From the NCBI RefSeq assembly GCF_001552255.1, contig NZ_BCQV01000011.1, positions 1-64,000 on the forward strand: a DNA stretch of 64,000 nucleotides, written 5' to 3'. The notes under the pieces are model-generated. The model did not search any database. It was not told where the DNA came from and was given only the letters and a program-made list of their open reading frames with translations. A program made the translations under genes and the position numbers. Below, piece after piece: positions 34,900 through 44,883 of the stretch (position 1 is the first letter of the stretch; each line of letters opens with the position of its first letter). Source of the stretch: Alicyclobacillus shizuokensis NBRC 103103 (GTDB lineage Bacteria; Bacillota; Bacilli; Alicyclobacillales; Alicyclobacillaceae).

Positions 34900-37773
34900 T
34901 CATTCGCCGACCCATTCCCTCCTGAGACTGAACAGCTCTTTCAGCTCTTCATTGGACAGCTCGGTCAACCACTGCTCCCCGGCACCGACAATCCGCTCGG
35001 ACAATGCCGTCTTCTCCAACAGCATCTGGTCAATGCGCTCCTCCAATGTCCCCATCGAGACAAACTTGTGCACCTGCACGTGCCGCTGCTGTCCAATTCG
35101 GTAGGCGCGGTCTGTCGCCTGCTCTTCGACAGCTGGGTTCCACCAGCGGTCAAAGTGAAACACGTGGTTGGCCGCCGTCAGGTTCAGTCCGACGCCTCCC
35201 GCCCGCAGCGAAAGGACGAAGACCCCAGCCGGATGGGTCGGATCCTGAAACTGGGCAACCATCTCTTCCCGATCCGCCTGCGGCACCGCTCCATGCAGAA
35301 ACAACACGGGTTCTTTCAGCCGCTGGCCAAGCACCTGCTGGATCATCGTCCCCACCTCCAGGAACTGCGTGAAGATGAGGCACTGGTCGCCTTCCAGCCG
35401 CAGTTCCTCCACCATCTCGAGCAGCCGGTCGAACTTGTTGGAACGACCCTTGTAACGCCGTCCCCGCTCGTTCAGATAGACGGCGGGATGGTCGCAGACG
35501 AGCTTCAACCGTGTCAAAGCGGCGAGAATCAAGCCCCGGCGTTGCATCGCCGGAAGCCCGTCCATGGTGGTCAGCAGTTCATCCAACACGGTCTGATATA
35601 GGGCTGCCTGTTCGGAAGTCAGGTGGACATACTCGCGGGTTTCCGTCTTATCCGGCAGGTCCAGTTTAATCGAGGGATCCGTCTTCATCCGGCGCAGCAA
35701 AAACGGCTGCACCAACCGCTGCAATTGGCGCGTGCGTGCCTCATCCTGATGCCGCTCAATCGGGGTGACGAAACGCTCGGTGAAGCTTTTCAAGCTCCCC
35801 AGGTAGCCGGGATTCAGGAAAGCAAACAACGACCATAATTCGCTCAGGCGGTTTTCGACCGGTGTGCCGGTAAGCGCAATGCGGTGTCTCGCCTGAAGCC
35901 GGCGCACAGCCTGCGCCTGCTTGGTCGCAGGGTTCTTGATGTTCTGCGCCTCGTCCAGACAGACCGTACCAAAGCGAATCCGCTCCAAGTCCTTCCTGTC
36001 CAAGTGGGCCACCGTGTACGTGGTCACGATGACGTCCGCCTGCTCCACCGCTGCGGCCAGCGCATCACCGCGCATTCGGTTGCTGCTGTAATGGACATAG
36101 GCGCGCAATTCGGGTGCGAACTGACGCAGCTCCCTCTGCCAGTTGCCGAGCACCGAGGTCGGACAGACAATCAATGCCGGGCCATCCTGGCGGTCGCAGG
36201 CCAACAGATAGGCGATGAGTTGGACGGTCTTGCCCAGACCCATGTCATCCGCCAGGCAGGCCCCTAAACCCAATTCCCGCAGCCAACAGAGCCAGCGAAA
36301 CCCCAACTCCTGATAGGGGCGCAACCGGCCCCGAAAACTGGCGGGAACCTCGCGCTGCGGAACCCCCTCGACATGGGCGAGGCCGCGCAGAGTCTTCTGC
36401 ATAGCCGCCGGGAATACAAATTGCACAGCGCCGTCCACCTCGTCCGCGCCCCCGCCAATGTCGGGCTGAACGGCCGCGTCCTGGCCATTCGCGCCCTCCA
36501 GCAGCGCGTGCTGCAGGACGTCCATCATCGTCAGACCGCGTCGGCGCATGGAATCCAAGCGCCGACGCAAGCGCCGAAGATAGTCTGGGTGCAGCACCAG
36601 CCACTGGCCGTCGAGGTTGATGAGACGCTGGTTTCTGTCCACCAGGCGCCAGAATTCCCGCTCGTCCAATTCCGCCCCGCCAAGCGCCACCTTCCAGTCA
36701 AAGGCCAGGGTCTCGGCCAGTCCTACCCATGTGCGACCGCCCCGTGGAAGCTGGATATGGGCGCGCACCTGCGGCTTTATCGCCTTATCCAATCCCCACC
36801 AGGCGGGGACCATGACCTCACAGCCGGCTTGGCTCAGGCGCGGACTGGACTCGGTGAGGAACCGCCACGCCCCGGCAGCATCCAAGGAAGCGATGCCGTC
36901 CCGCCAGTCAAGGTCCAGCAGCCACGGGTCTTCCCTCAACCAACGCTGGGCGCGCTGCTGCGCCGCTTCCAGGTCCGCCAGCCATTCTCCCGGAAACGAC
37001 GCGTCCGCCCGCGCCTCGGCCGCGGTCCACAACCGCCCTGGCTCCGCGTCCGCCTTGAACACCAGGCGTAACAGCCAAGGTTGTTCGGCGACGGGCGGAT
37101 CGACCAGTTGCAGGGCGGGCTGTACGGGAGAAACATAGGCGTCCCAGCCGATAGACGCCAGCCACTCCTCACCCTCCATCCAAGACGGCAGCTTGCGCGC
37201 TGTCAACAGCGGCCGCGTCGCAAGCACCTCTTCCCACGCCTGCTGTACCTCGGGGTGAGCGGCTACCTCCTCCCAGATCACCGCGCTGCCCCACGCCTCC
37301 AGCGTCGCCCGCAGTGGCTGGGGAGGGGTCGAATCCTGCGGCCACAAGATGCGCCAGGTCAGGTTGGGCGCCTGCGGGTGAGCGGCCGGCGCCGAAGCCC
37401 ATTCACTGTCCTCCGCGCTCGACTGCGGTGGTTGGCGCCGAAGCGCCGGCTCAAAGCGGCCCTCGTCCAAAGCCTGGGCCAGTACAGGCGCCCAGGTAAA
37501 CGCCTCTTGACAGGAATCGGACCAGCGCCAGTCGGTGTGACGGTGATAGTGGGGACGCCGGAAATAGCGCAGCGCATGCGCCGGGGACAGACGAAAGCCG
37601 ATGCGTCCGTCGCAGGTCTCCGTTTCGACCCAGGTCCCGTACACAGAATCAGGATCCCACGCGAACACCCGCAGCGCCAGTTCGTCTGTCGACATGGGTG
37701 CGCTCAGCTCAGCCGGACCTAACCACACCGCGCCGTCCGCTAGACGCTTCAGGTCCATCTGGATGGTGGTCAT
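34900..37773 (-). CDS. SNF2-family DNA/RNA helicase-like ATPase
   Basis: Swi2/Snf2 ATPase of 957 aa. The N-terminal half (1-460) resembles the bacterial SNF2 helicase-associated domain. The motor begins at about 490 with LRPYQELGFRWLCWL. It carries Walker A ADDMGLGKT, motif II LDEAQNIKN, motif III ALTGTPVEN, and the C-terminal RecA lobe with ILFTQF-like LIFTQFLEVG, LSLRAGGVGLNLTAANHV and DRAYRIGQQRHVQVHKF. Such ATPases remodel protein-nucleic acid complexes. Its ATG overlaps the stop of the SWIM-domain gene (ATGA), matching the conserved ywqB-ywqA pairing of Bacillus. Confidence 0.92.
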   Translation of the reverse strand: MTTIQMDLKRLADGAVWLGPAELSAPMSTDELALRVFAWDPDSVYGTWVETETCDGRIGFRLSPAHALRYFRRPHYHRHTDWRWSDSCQEAFTWAPVLAQALDEGRFEPALRRQPPQSSAEDSEWASAPAAHPQAPNLTWRILWPQDSTPPQPLRATLEAWGSAVIWEEVAAHPEVQQAWEEVLATRPLLTARKLPSWMEGEEWLASIGWDAYVSPVQPALQLVDPPVAEQPWLLRLVFKADAEPGRLWTAAEARADASFPGEWLADLEAAQQRAQRWLREDPWLLDLDWRDGIASLDAAGAWRFLTESSPRLSQAGCEVMVPAWWGLDKAIKPQVRAHIQLPRGGRTWVGLAETLAFDWKVALGGAELDEREFWRLVDRNQRLINLDGQWLVLHPDYLRRLRRRLDSMRRRGLTMMDVLQHALLEGANGQDAAVQPDIGGGADEVDGAVQFVFPAAMQKTLRGLAHVEGVPQREVPASFRGRLRPYQELGFRWLCWLRELGLGACLADDMGLGKTVQLIAYLLACDRQDGPALIVCPTSVLGNWQRELRQFAPELRAYVHYSSNRMRGDALAAAVEQADVIVTTYTVAHLDRKDLERIRFGTVCLDEAQNIKNPATKQAQAVRRLQARHRIALTGTPVENRLSELWSLFAFLNPGYLGSLKSFTERFVTPIERHQDEARTRQLQRLVQPFLLRRMKTDPSIKLDLPDKTETREYVHLTSEQAALYQTVLDELLTTMDGLPAMQRRGLILAALTRLKLVCDHPAVYLNERGRRYKGRSNKFDRLLEMVEELRLEGDQCLIFTQFLEVGTMIQQVLGQRLKEPVLFLHGAVPQADREEMVAQFQDPTHPAGVFVLSLRAGGVGLNLTAANHVFHFDRWWNPAVEEQATDRAYRIGQQRHVQVHKFVSMGTLEERIDQMLLEKTALSERIVGAGEQWLTELSNEELKELFSLRREWVGE

Positions 37774-39356
37774 TGCGGCATCACCTTGGCTTTTTCCATC
37801 TCTTCCATCAACGCCCGCAGGCGCCGGTGGCGGGCCGTGAACCGCCCAATGTACGCCTCCCAGACATCCGTTTGTTTCAGCTTGCGATAATGTTTGCGCA
37901 ATTGCTTGAGGCGCCGGCAGGCCAGGCGGTAATGCTCGCGGGTGCGCTGTTCAACCAGGCGATGGACCTGCTGATGCAGGATGGGCAGCAGCACCTCCGG
38001 CGCCCTTTGCTCCACCCATTTGCGCTCGTCGCTCGACACCGCATCGAGCCCCCCGGCCGTCATGACGTAGTCCGCCCAGTCGACAAAAGCGGCATGCTGC
38101 AGCAGGTAGTAACGATACTGGGTGGCGGTGGTCGGAAGATGCGCGCGAAGAAAATCGCGACACGCCCTCTGCGCGCTCTCCACGTGGTGCGCCAACGCCA
38201 TCCAATGCTCCGCAAACACACCCGCCCATGCCTCGCCCTGCCGCAGTAAGGCGCTGACATCCCTGAGTGTGCGCCCGCACAGATCCCATCGGCCGCGTTG
38301 TTCCAGCGCCACCAACACGCGCACAGTCCCATCGAGATCGGCCGCCTCCAGCTCGCCCAGCTGTTGGAGGCCCGTATCCTCCTCACCGGCGAGGATTTGC
38401 AACAGCGCCTGCATCCGACGGACGCAGACCCACTCTTCACTGGCGGTGAATCCCCGCACGTGCAGGCGCCGCGCCTGCTGCTCCAGGTACACCCGCTCTT
38501 GTTTCAACAACTCCGGATACCGGTGCAGCCAGTGCAGCCACATCCACTCGAGCGCCGCCGCAGACGCCGGGAGCTCCCCTAGTTGATCGAAGAAGCGCTC
38601 GTGCAGCCAGTTTATCCAATCTCCCACCTGTCGTTCATCCAGGAGATGTAAGTCGTCCCCGATGGCCGCGAGCTGGCGCAGGTTCTCCTCCAATTTCCGA
38701 ACCTCGTTGGCCGCAGAGCGAACCCAATAGGACAAGGAGATCGGGGTTTGCCCGCCCTGTCCCAGTTCCAACCGCTTCGCCAACGCCACCACGCGCACGA
38801 CCACCGCGGCCAACTGCCGTTGGCTGGGAGACCACGACTTCGTCTGCTGGAGCAGGCCTTCACAGACCTGTTCCAGCTCGTAACCGTGGTAATACCCAAA
38901 GGAAGATAGGCTGTCGATCTGCGATTCCACGAACAGTGCCCAGTCGGTCAAGGCCGCGTTTGGGCGGAAGTCGCCCGCCGGAGCCACCTCATCGGATACC
39001 TTTAGGTGTCGGGCCACGCTGTCCAAGCCCTGCAGTCTCGATCCATGGACCAAGTCGTTCAGGGCGTCGAATGTGACCCCGGCCTCTTCCAACACCTGCA
39101 GGGCGACGGCCGCCAGGTGCTTGCACAGGTCCCCATACGGACAGGTGCACACGCTATGCTTTGGAAACGCGTCCACATCCAATTGGACGCTGTAGGATTC
39201 GGTCCCCTCCACGGTGGCGGTGACCAGGGTGCCCTCCATGGCCAGAGCCGTAACGCGGTTGTCCGCCAGGTACTGGAGCCCTCGCGCCAAGATGTGGGGC
39301 TGAATTTCGCTCTTGATGGACTCCGCCAGGTGCAGCCAGGTCAATAAGGAAACCAT
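37770..39356 (-). CDS. SWIM zinc-finger protein
   Basis: Protein of 528 aa with a SWIM zinc finger at about residues 57-75 (VCTCPYGDLCKHLAAVAL, CxCx..CxH). The rest is a long helical, Trp- and Leu-rich region without enzyme motifs. The start MVSLLTWLHLA at 39356 follows TGGAGG; a longer open frame to 39959 is high-GC noise. It is coupled to the SNF2 ATPase gene and probably acts as its partner, targeting it to DNA. The pair is conserved in Bacillota, its task unclear. Confidence 0.85.
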   Translation of the reverse strand: MVSLLTWLHLAESIKSEIQPHILARGLQYLADNRVTALAMEGTLVTATVEGTESYSVQLDVDAFPKHSVCTCPYGDLCKHLAAVALQVLEEAGVTFDALNDLVHGSRLQGLDSVARHLKVSDEVAPAGDFRPNAALTDWALFVESQIDSLSSFGYYHGYELEQVCEGLLQQTKSWSPSQRQLAAVVVRVVALAKRLELGQGGQTPISLSYWVRSAANEVRKLEENLRQLAAIGDDLHLLDERQVGDWINWLHERFFDQLGELPASAAALEWMWLHWLHRYPELLKQERVYLEQQARRLHVRGFTASEEWVCVRRMQALLQILAGEEDTGLQQLGELEAADLDGTVRVLVALEQRGRWDLCGRTLRDVSALLRQGEAWAGVFAEHWMALAHHVESAQRACRDFLRAHLPTTATQYRYYLLQHAAFVDWADYVMTAGGLDAVSSDERKWVEQRAPEVLLPILHQQVHRLVEQRTREHYRLACRRLKQLRKHYRKLKQTDVWEAYIGRFTARHRRLRALMEEMEKAKVMPQ

Positions 39357-39583
39357 GTCCAACCTCCACCCCATCCGTCTCTCACCTGCACAGGGTAACC
39401 TATTCGCCCTGATGGGGCAACGGACCTGCCTGGACACACACCATACGGAAAGACGGGCCATTCGCAGGAGTTCCCGAAGAGGAGTACACTTCAAAGGGGA
39501 GGTTTGCTGCAGGCGGCCGACCCACGGCAAAAACAAGCCATCGCGGCCTTCTCGACCACGATTTTCAGTCAGGGGCGATGCAG
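39357..39583. other. divergent spacer
   Basis: About 230 bp between the SWIM gene (minus) and the flavin enzyme gene (plus). I see no gene or clear promoter boxes. Confidence 0.3.
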
Positions 39584-40585
39584 ATGAAGCTGAGCGTACT
39601 CGACCAATCTCCCATTGGACCGGGCGTGACCCCACGGGCGGCGTTGCAGGAGACGGTGCACCTGGCGCAGGCGGTGGAGCAACTGGGGTATCACCGGTTT
39701 TGGGTGTCAGAGCACCACAACACCGAACGACTGGCCGGCACCACTCCAGAGGTGCTGCTGGCCCATCTGGGCGCCAAGACCCAGCGTATTCGGATAGGAT
39801 CCGGCGGCGTCCTGCTTCCTTATTACAGCTCACTGAAGGTGGCGGAAAACTTTCGCATGCTGCACGCTCTCTACCCAGACAGGGTGGACCTGGGACTCGG
39901 GCGGGCGCCGGGGGGCGACATGCGCACCATGCGGGCGATGCAGGACCGAGGCAAAGCATCCATCGACGACTACCCGGAGCAGGTGCAGACTCTCATCCAC
40001 TTCCTGCATGACGATGTCCCAGCGGATCACAGATACCACGGCGTTCACGCCATGCCTGTGGGCTCTGGAGCGCCCGAGGTGTGGCTGCTTGGGTCCAGCG
40101 ACGCCAGCGCCTACTACGCGGCCACGCTCGGCACTCGCTTCTCGTTCGCACAGTTCATCAACGGCTACGGCGGTCCTGAGGTGGTGCGGATGTATAAAGA
40201 GGCGTTTCGCCCCTCCCCGTACCTGGATCACCCCGAGGCCAACGCCGCCATCTTCGCGCTCTGCGCCGAGACCGAAGAGCAGGCCCGGCAGTTGGCGGCC
40301 ATCATGGACCTGCGGCTGCTGTGGCTGGAGCAGGGCCGCGGCGGCGAGATTCCGACCGCCGAGGTCGCCGCATCGTATTCGTACACACCGTGGGAGCGCC
40401 GGCGCGTGGAAAACAACCGGGCACGGATGGTGTTCGGGACCCCGGCTCAGGTGCGCGAACAGTTGACCGCCTTGGCCCAGGCCTACGGCATTGATGAGTG
40501 GATCCTCGTGACCATCACCGACAGTTTCGAGTCGCGCTTGCGCTCGTACGAACTGATTGCCGAGGCGTTTGGCATCGCGCCGTAA
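39584..40585 (+). CDS. LLM-class flavin-dependent oxidoreductase (luciferase-like)
   Basis: Bacterial luciferase-like monooxygenase of 333 aa in the subgroup defined by the N-terminal LSVLDQSPIGPG motif and WVSEHHNTERLAGTTPEVL. The SGGVLLPYYSSLKVAENFRML segment and the GLGRAPGGD loop are also typical. Such enzymes use reduced FMN and oxygen; substrates of this subgroup are unknown. The ATG at 39584 is preferred because AGGGG is eight bases upstream. It is a single gene, convergent with uxuA. Confidence 0.88.
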   Translation: MKLSVLDQSPIGPGVTPRAALQETVHLAQAVEQLGYHRFWVSEHHNTERLAGTTPEVLLAHLGAKTQRIRIGSGGVLLPYYSSLKVAENFRMLHALYPDRVDLGLGRAPGGDMRTMRAMQDRGKASIDDYPEQVQTLIHFLHDDVPADHRYHGVHAMPVGSGAPEVWLLGSSDASAYYAATLGTRFSFAQFINGYGGPEVVRMYKEAFRPSPYLDHPEANAAIFALCAETEEQARQLAAIMDLRLLWLEQGRGGEIPTAEVAASYSYTPWERRRVENNRARMVFGTPAQVREQLTALAQAYGIDEWILVTITDSFESRLRSYELIAEAFGIAP

Positions 40586-40618
40586 CCCCGGACTGGTCCA
40601 CCACCCCGGCGTGTGCGT

Positions 40619-41671
40619 TCAGGCGCCTGTGCGCTGGCGGCGGACCGCCTCCCACAGCCCGTTCAGGTAGGCCGCCCCCAACGCCCGGTCGTATAACCCG
40701 TAGCCGGGGCGGCCCTGTTCCCCCCATATCATGCGCCCGTGGTCCGGCCGAATCGGCCCATCATAGTGGAATTCGGCCAAGGCCGTCATCACCTCGTACA
40801 TATCGACCGATCCGTCCGCGCTTTGGTGCCCGCTCTCGTGAAACCGTCTGGGCCCGGTCACGCGCACGTTGCGCGCGTGCACGAAGTGAACGCGCCCCCG
40901 CGCCAGAAACTCCCGCAGCAGCGACGGAACATCGTTATCCGGGCTGGCGCCGAGAGACCCGGTGCAGACGCACAACCCGTTGCTGGCGACATCGCACAGG
41001 TCGAGCACCCGACGCAGGCCCGGGCCGTCGCAGAGGATGCGGGGCAGGCCGAACACAGACCAGGGTGGATCATCCGGGTGCACCGCGAGCTTCACCCCCG
41101 CCTCCTGGGCCGCCGGGGCCACCGCCCGGATGAAGTACGCCAGGTTGCTCCACAGCGCCTCGGCGTCGACCTCCCGGTACGCCCGCATCAGGCCCTCCAA
41201 CTCGTCGTCGCCGTAGCTGGCGTCCCATCCCGGCAGCTTCCACTCCCCACCGAGCGGGTTCATGCGCGCGACCTCTTCCTCGTCGTACGCCAACGTCAAC
41301 GATCCGTCCGGCAATCGATAGTCCAGGCGGGACCGGGTCCAATCGAAGACCGGCATAAAGTTGTAGCAGACCGTCCGGATGCCGGCTTGTCCTAGCCGGC
41401 GCACAGTCTCAATGAAGTTCTCGATGTAACGGTCGCGGGTCGGCCGCCCCAGCTTGATGTCCTCGTGCACAGGCACGCTCTCAATCACCGTCAACTCCAG
41501 CCCCTGCTCGGCGATCTCCCGTTTCAGGGCGGTGATGTGTTCCACCGGCCACACCTCACCGACCGGGACCGTGTAGAGTGCGCTGACGACGCCCACCATG
41601 CCGGGGATTTGGCGGATCTGCCAGAGGCGGACCGGATCTTCCTGACCGTACCACCGGAACGACATTTTCAT
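40619..41671 (-). CDS. uxuA: mannonate dehydratase
   Basis: Dehydrates D-mannonate to 2-keto-3-deoxygluconate. The 350-aa protein has the UxuA features SFRWYGQEDPVRLWQIRQIPG at the N-terminus, VIESVPVHEDIKLG, VCYNFMPVFDWTRS, KLAVHPDDPPW and VHARNVRV with HESGHQSADGS, which supply metal and substrate ligands. Its start overlaps the eda stop by four bases. It is the last gene of the uronate operon. Confidence 0.95.
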   Translation of the reverse strand: MKMSFRWYGQEDPVRLWQIRQIPGMVGVVSALYTVPVGEVWPVEHITALKREIAEQGLELTVIESVPVHEDIKLGRPTRDRYIENFIETVRRLGQAGIRTVCYNFMPVFDWTRSRLDYRLPDGSLTLAYDEEEVARMNPLGGEWKLPGWDASYGDDELEGLMRAYREVDAEALWSNLAYFIRAVAPAAQEAGVKLAVHPDDPPWSVFGLPRILCDGPGLRRVLDLCDVASNGLCVCTGSLGASPDNDVPSLLREFLARGRVHFVHARNVRVTGPRRFHESGHQSADGSVDMYEVMTALAEFHYDGPIRPDHGRMIWGEQGRPGYGLYDRALGAAYLNGLWEAVRRQRTGA

Positions 41672-42324
41672 CCCCGGCGCGCCTCCTCCACCTGCCTGGC
41701 GACTGTGGCCGCCAGTTCCCGCACGCGGGCAAAGTCCCCTGCGGCCACCGCGTCTTGGGGGGTCAGAGCGCTGCCGACGCCCACCGCCAGGGCGCCGGCA
41801 GCCAGGTAAGCCCCCACCTCATCCGGCCGGATACCGCCGGTGGGCACAAACAGCGTACCGCGAAACGGTCCCAGCAGGTCTTTCAGGTACCCTGGACCGA
41901 GCGGTCCTGCAGGGAACAGTTTCAGCACCTCCGCCCCCGTCCGCAGCGCGCTGGCCGCCTCGCTGGCCGTAAGGATGCCCGGTATGTACAAGTGACCCTG
42001 TTCCCGCGCCGTCTGCACCAACGTCGGATCAAAATGCGGGCCGACGAGAAAGTCCGCCCCGGCCGCCATCGCCTCTTGCACCTGCCCTGTCGTCATCACC
42101 GTTCCCGCACCGAGCAGCAGTTCCCCGCCCAGGCGATCCCGGAGGGCGGCTATCACCTCGGCCGCAGCCGGTGTATCCATCGTCAATTCGACCGCCTTCA
42201 CGCCCCCTTCCAACAACGCCTCCACAACCCCGTGCACGGCGTCGCTGGGCAGTCGGCGCAGCACAGCGATGACGCCCACCTGGCCGATCCGCTCAACCAA
42301 TCGCCCCGTCGTTTGGCTCCTCAT
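41668..42324 (-). CDS. eda: KDPG/KHG aldolase
   Basis: Class I aldolase of 218 aa cleaving 2-keto-3-deoxy-6-phosphogluconate to pyruvate and glyceraldehyde 3-phosphate. The catalytic Glu lies in VKAVELTMDTP, the Schiff-base Lys in LKLFPAGPLG, and the phosphate site is in VPTGGIRPDEV. The second of two ATGs (42324) is chosen: it overlaps the kdgK stop as ATGA and AAAGGGG is seven bases upstream. The other ATG is at 42330. Confidence 0.93.
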   Translation of the reverse strand: MRSQTTGRLVERIGQVGVIAVLRRLPSDAVHGVVEALLEGGVKAVELTMDTPAAAEVIAALRDRLGGELLLGAGTVMTTGQVQEAMAAGADFLVGPHFDPTLVQTAREQGHLYIPGILTASEAASALRTGAEVLKLFPAGPLGPGYLKDLLGPFRGTLFVPTGGIRPDEVGAYLAAGALAVGVGSALTPQDAVAAGDFARVRELAATVARQVEEARRG

Positions 42325-43292
42325 CTCCATACCCCTTTCGTTCCTTCCAGCTCCGCCAACGCCTCGGCGCGGGATGGATAGCCGGTATGGTCGCCGACCC
42401 GGGTGACCGCGTAGGCGCCGACCACCGCTCCCAGGCGCGCCGCCTGCTCGGTGGGCCAGCCTTCCATCAGGCCGGCGATAAAGCCGGCGTTAAAGCCATC
42501 CCCGGCCCCGACCGTGTCGACCACACGCGGCACCGGACAGGGGGGGACCTGGGTCAGGCACCCGCCTTCGCTCACCTGGGCACCCTGGGCCCCACATTTG
42601 ACCACAACCCCTCGGCCCAAAAATCCAAGCCCACGTGCCGCCTCCTCCACGGCGTCCGCCGTGGCGGTGCCAAACAGGGCCATCGCCTCCTCATCGCCGA
42701 GGAAAAACCAGTCCAACCAGGGCAGGACGTGATCCACCAAGCTTCTCCAGGACGGCTCGTCGGCCAGCTTGTAGCGGATGTTGACGTCAAACGACACGGT
42801 GCACCCTCCAGTCCTGGCCGCGCCCAGCAGGTCATCGGCCGCCGCCTTGGCCTGGGCGCCGAGCATCCAAGTGATGCCGGTCGCGTGCACCCAGCGGTAA
42901 CGCCCGGCCGCCACTTCCCGGGCGAGCGGGCGCACGTCCCAGAGTCCCTGCGCCATCGGAGACGTGGAACGGTAATAGTACACCGAGGTCGCCTGTTGAA
43001 GCCCGCTCCACTGTTTGAACAACAAAGCGGTCGGAGCCTCCGACTCCTGCACCCAGCGCACGTCGATGCCTTCCGCCCGGGCCTGGCGAATCAGCAGTTG
43101 GCCGAACGGGTCTCGGCCGACGGCCGCGGCGAACGCCGCTTCGACGCCCAACCGGACCAAACCCACAGCCGTGTTCAGCTCCGCCCCGGCCGCGTACGGA
43201 GTGAGCGGCGACCCTTCGCTGTAGGCGCCGGGTTGACTGGGGACCATCGCCACCAGCGGTTCTCCAAATGTCAATACGCGCCGCGCTGTCAC
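42321..43292 (-). CDS. kdgK: 2-keto-3-deoxygluconate kinase
   Basis: PfkB/ribokinase-family kinase of 323 aa. N-terminal GEPLVAMVPSQPG and the substrate-binding GAELNTAVGLVRLG are followed by the C-terminal signature DTVGAGDGFNAGFIAGL with the catalytic Asp and anion hole. It phosphorylates 2-keto-3-deoxygluconate to the substrate of the adjacent aldolase. The GTG start overlaps the uxaB stop (GTGA) and follows AAGGGAGG. Confidence 0.92.
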   Translation of the reverse strand: MTARRVLTFGEPLVAMVPSQPGAYSEGSPLTPYAAGAELNTAVGLVRLGVEAAFAAAVGRDPFGQLLIRQARAEGIDVRWVQESEAPTALLFKQWSGLQQATSVYYYRSTSPMAQGLWDVRPLAREVAAGRYRWVHATGITWMLGAQAKAAADDLLGAARTGGCTVSFDVNIRYKLADEPSWRSLVDHVLPWLDWFFLGDEEAMALFGTATADAVEEAARGLGFLGRGVVVKCGAQGAQVSEGGCLTQVPPCPVPRVVDTVGAGDGFNAGFIAGLMEGWPTEQAARLGAVVGAYAVTRVGDHTGYPSRAEALAELEGTKGVWR

Positions 43293-44818
43293 CGTGTCTG
43301 AAACCTCCCTTGATCATATCCAGCCGCGAACACCTGTACCGCGCGGCGCACCGCCGTCTCCGCCCCCTCCGATTGAATCGCTCGGATGTTTTCGGCGACG
43401 GCAGGGGCCAAGCCCGACAGATTCCGCAGGTTCACTCCCCACAGCTCCTCCCGCGCCAAGAGCGCCTCAACGACAGCCAGGAGCCCCACTTCCGGTTCCT
43501 TCTCCCAGGCGTCGAGCAAAACCTGCACCTGCCGCTCATCGTCCCGAATCGGCCAACCTTCGACCCGAGCCCGCGGGTAATACATCAACAGCGCGGCCAA
43601 AGCGCAGACCAAGCGCGGAGGCAGCGCGCCGTAACGGCTGACATATGCGGTCAGCGTCGGCACCAGGCGCACCCGCGTCTTGGCGATGGTATTGAGGGTG
43701 ATGCTCAACAGCTCGTGCTTCAGATACGGGTTTTGAAAGCGCTCGAACACCTGGGCGGCAAACGACTGCAAGACGGACGACGGGAGTGATTCCCCATCGA
43801 GAGCCGGGATGATTTCCGCTTCGGCCAGCCCTTTGACGAACTGCGAGAAATCCGCGTCGGCCATCACCTCACCCACCGTCTGTCGGCCGGCCAGCAGCGC
43901 CAGAGCCGACATGGCTGTATGCAGTCCGTTGAGGATGCGCACCTTCTGCAGCCGGAACGGGCTTACATCGTCCACCATATGGACGTTGAAACCCAGACTG
44001 GCGAACGGCCAGCGGGAGGGCAGCCGCTCGTCGCCGCTGATGGCCCACAGGTGATAGGGCTCGCCAACGGTCAACAGCTCATCCCGATAACCCATCCGGG
44101 CAAATAAGCCCTCCGCCTCCGTCGCGTTCGGATAACCCGGTAGGATGCGATCCACCAGCGTGTTGCAGAAGCGATTGGCCCGCTCCACCCAATCCGAAAA
44201 CGCCTGCGGCAGCCCCCACTCCCGGGCGTGTCGCAGCACCAAACGGCGCAGCTCATCCCCATTGTCGTCAATCAGCTCACAGGGGATGAGCGTCATCCCA
44301 GCCTGCTCGTCGCCGGCAAAGTGTTGATAGCGGTGATAGAGGTACGCCGTCACCTTGGCGGGGAACGACTCGGGCGGCCGCCCCGGATGGTGCGCCTCGC
44401 TTTCGTATACCAGCCCGCGCTCGGTGGTGTTCGAGATCAGGATATCGATTTCTGGCGCTTCGGCCAAGCGTAAGATTTGCCGCCAATCGGTGTACGGATT
44501 GAGGGCGCGGCTGACTGACGTGACGACGCGCGCCTCATCCACCCGCCGACCGTTCTCCAGCCCGCGCAGCCAGACCGTGTACAGCCCGTCCTGAGCATTG
44601 AGCCGGCGCACATTGTCGGCCCCGCTGCGGCGCGGCGCCACCACGACAATGCGGCCGCCAAAGTGTCCGCGCTCGTTCAGCTCGTCCACCAACCAGTCGA
44701 CAAACCCGCGCAGGAAGTTGCCTTCGCCAAACTGGATGATGCGCTCCGGCCAACTCTTCACCCGTTCATACCGATCCGGCTGGTGTTGCTTCAACCACTG
44801 CATCGACAAACGCTCCAC
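43289..44818 (-). CDS. uxaB: tagaturonate reductase (altronate oxidoreductase)
   Basis: Long-chain polyol dehydrogenase of 509 aa in the mannitol dehydrogenase family. IIQFGEGNFLRGFVDWLVD at the N-terminus is the nucleotide-binding region. KVRILNGLHTAMSALALLAG near residue 298 contains the catalytic Lys, Asn and His. It reduces D-tagaturonate to D-altronate with NADH. The family also includes fructuronate reductase UxuB, but the N-terminal form fits UxaB better. GTG start with AAAGGAGG upstream. Confidence 0.9.
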   Translation of the reverse strand: MERLSMQWLKQHQPDRYERVKSWPERIIQFGEGNFLRGFVDWLVDELNERGHFGGRIVVVAPRRSGADNVRRLNAQDGLYTVWLRGLENGRRVDEARVVTSVSRALNPYTDWRQILRLAEAPEIDILISNTTERGLVYESEAHHPGRPPESFPAKVTAYLYHRYQHFAGDEQAGMTLIPCELIDDNGDELRRLVLRHAREWGLPQAFSDWVERANRFCNTLVDRILPGYPNATEAEGLFARMGYRDELLTVGEPYHLWAISGDERLPSRWPFASLGFNVHMVDDVSPFRLQKVRILNGLHTAMSALALLAGRQTVGEVMADADFSQFVKGLAEAEIIPALDGESLPSSVLQSFAAQVFERFQNPYLKHELLSITLNTIAKTRVRLVPTLTAYVSRYGALPPRLVCALAALLMYYPRARVEGWPIRDDERQVQVLLDAWEKEPEVGLLAVVEALLAREELWGVNLRNLSGLAPAVAENIRAIQSEGAETAVRRAVQVFAAGYDQGRFQTR

Positions 44819-44883
44819 CGAGCGACCTCCTTTCCATGTCGCGACGGCACTTTGCTCTGACGGGTAACACGTTGTGCCGTCCG

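Noticed and set aside
44843-44881. 8-bp inverted repeat before uxaB
   Set aside because: The loop is 23 bases and no T-run follows; it may be chance.
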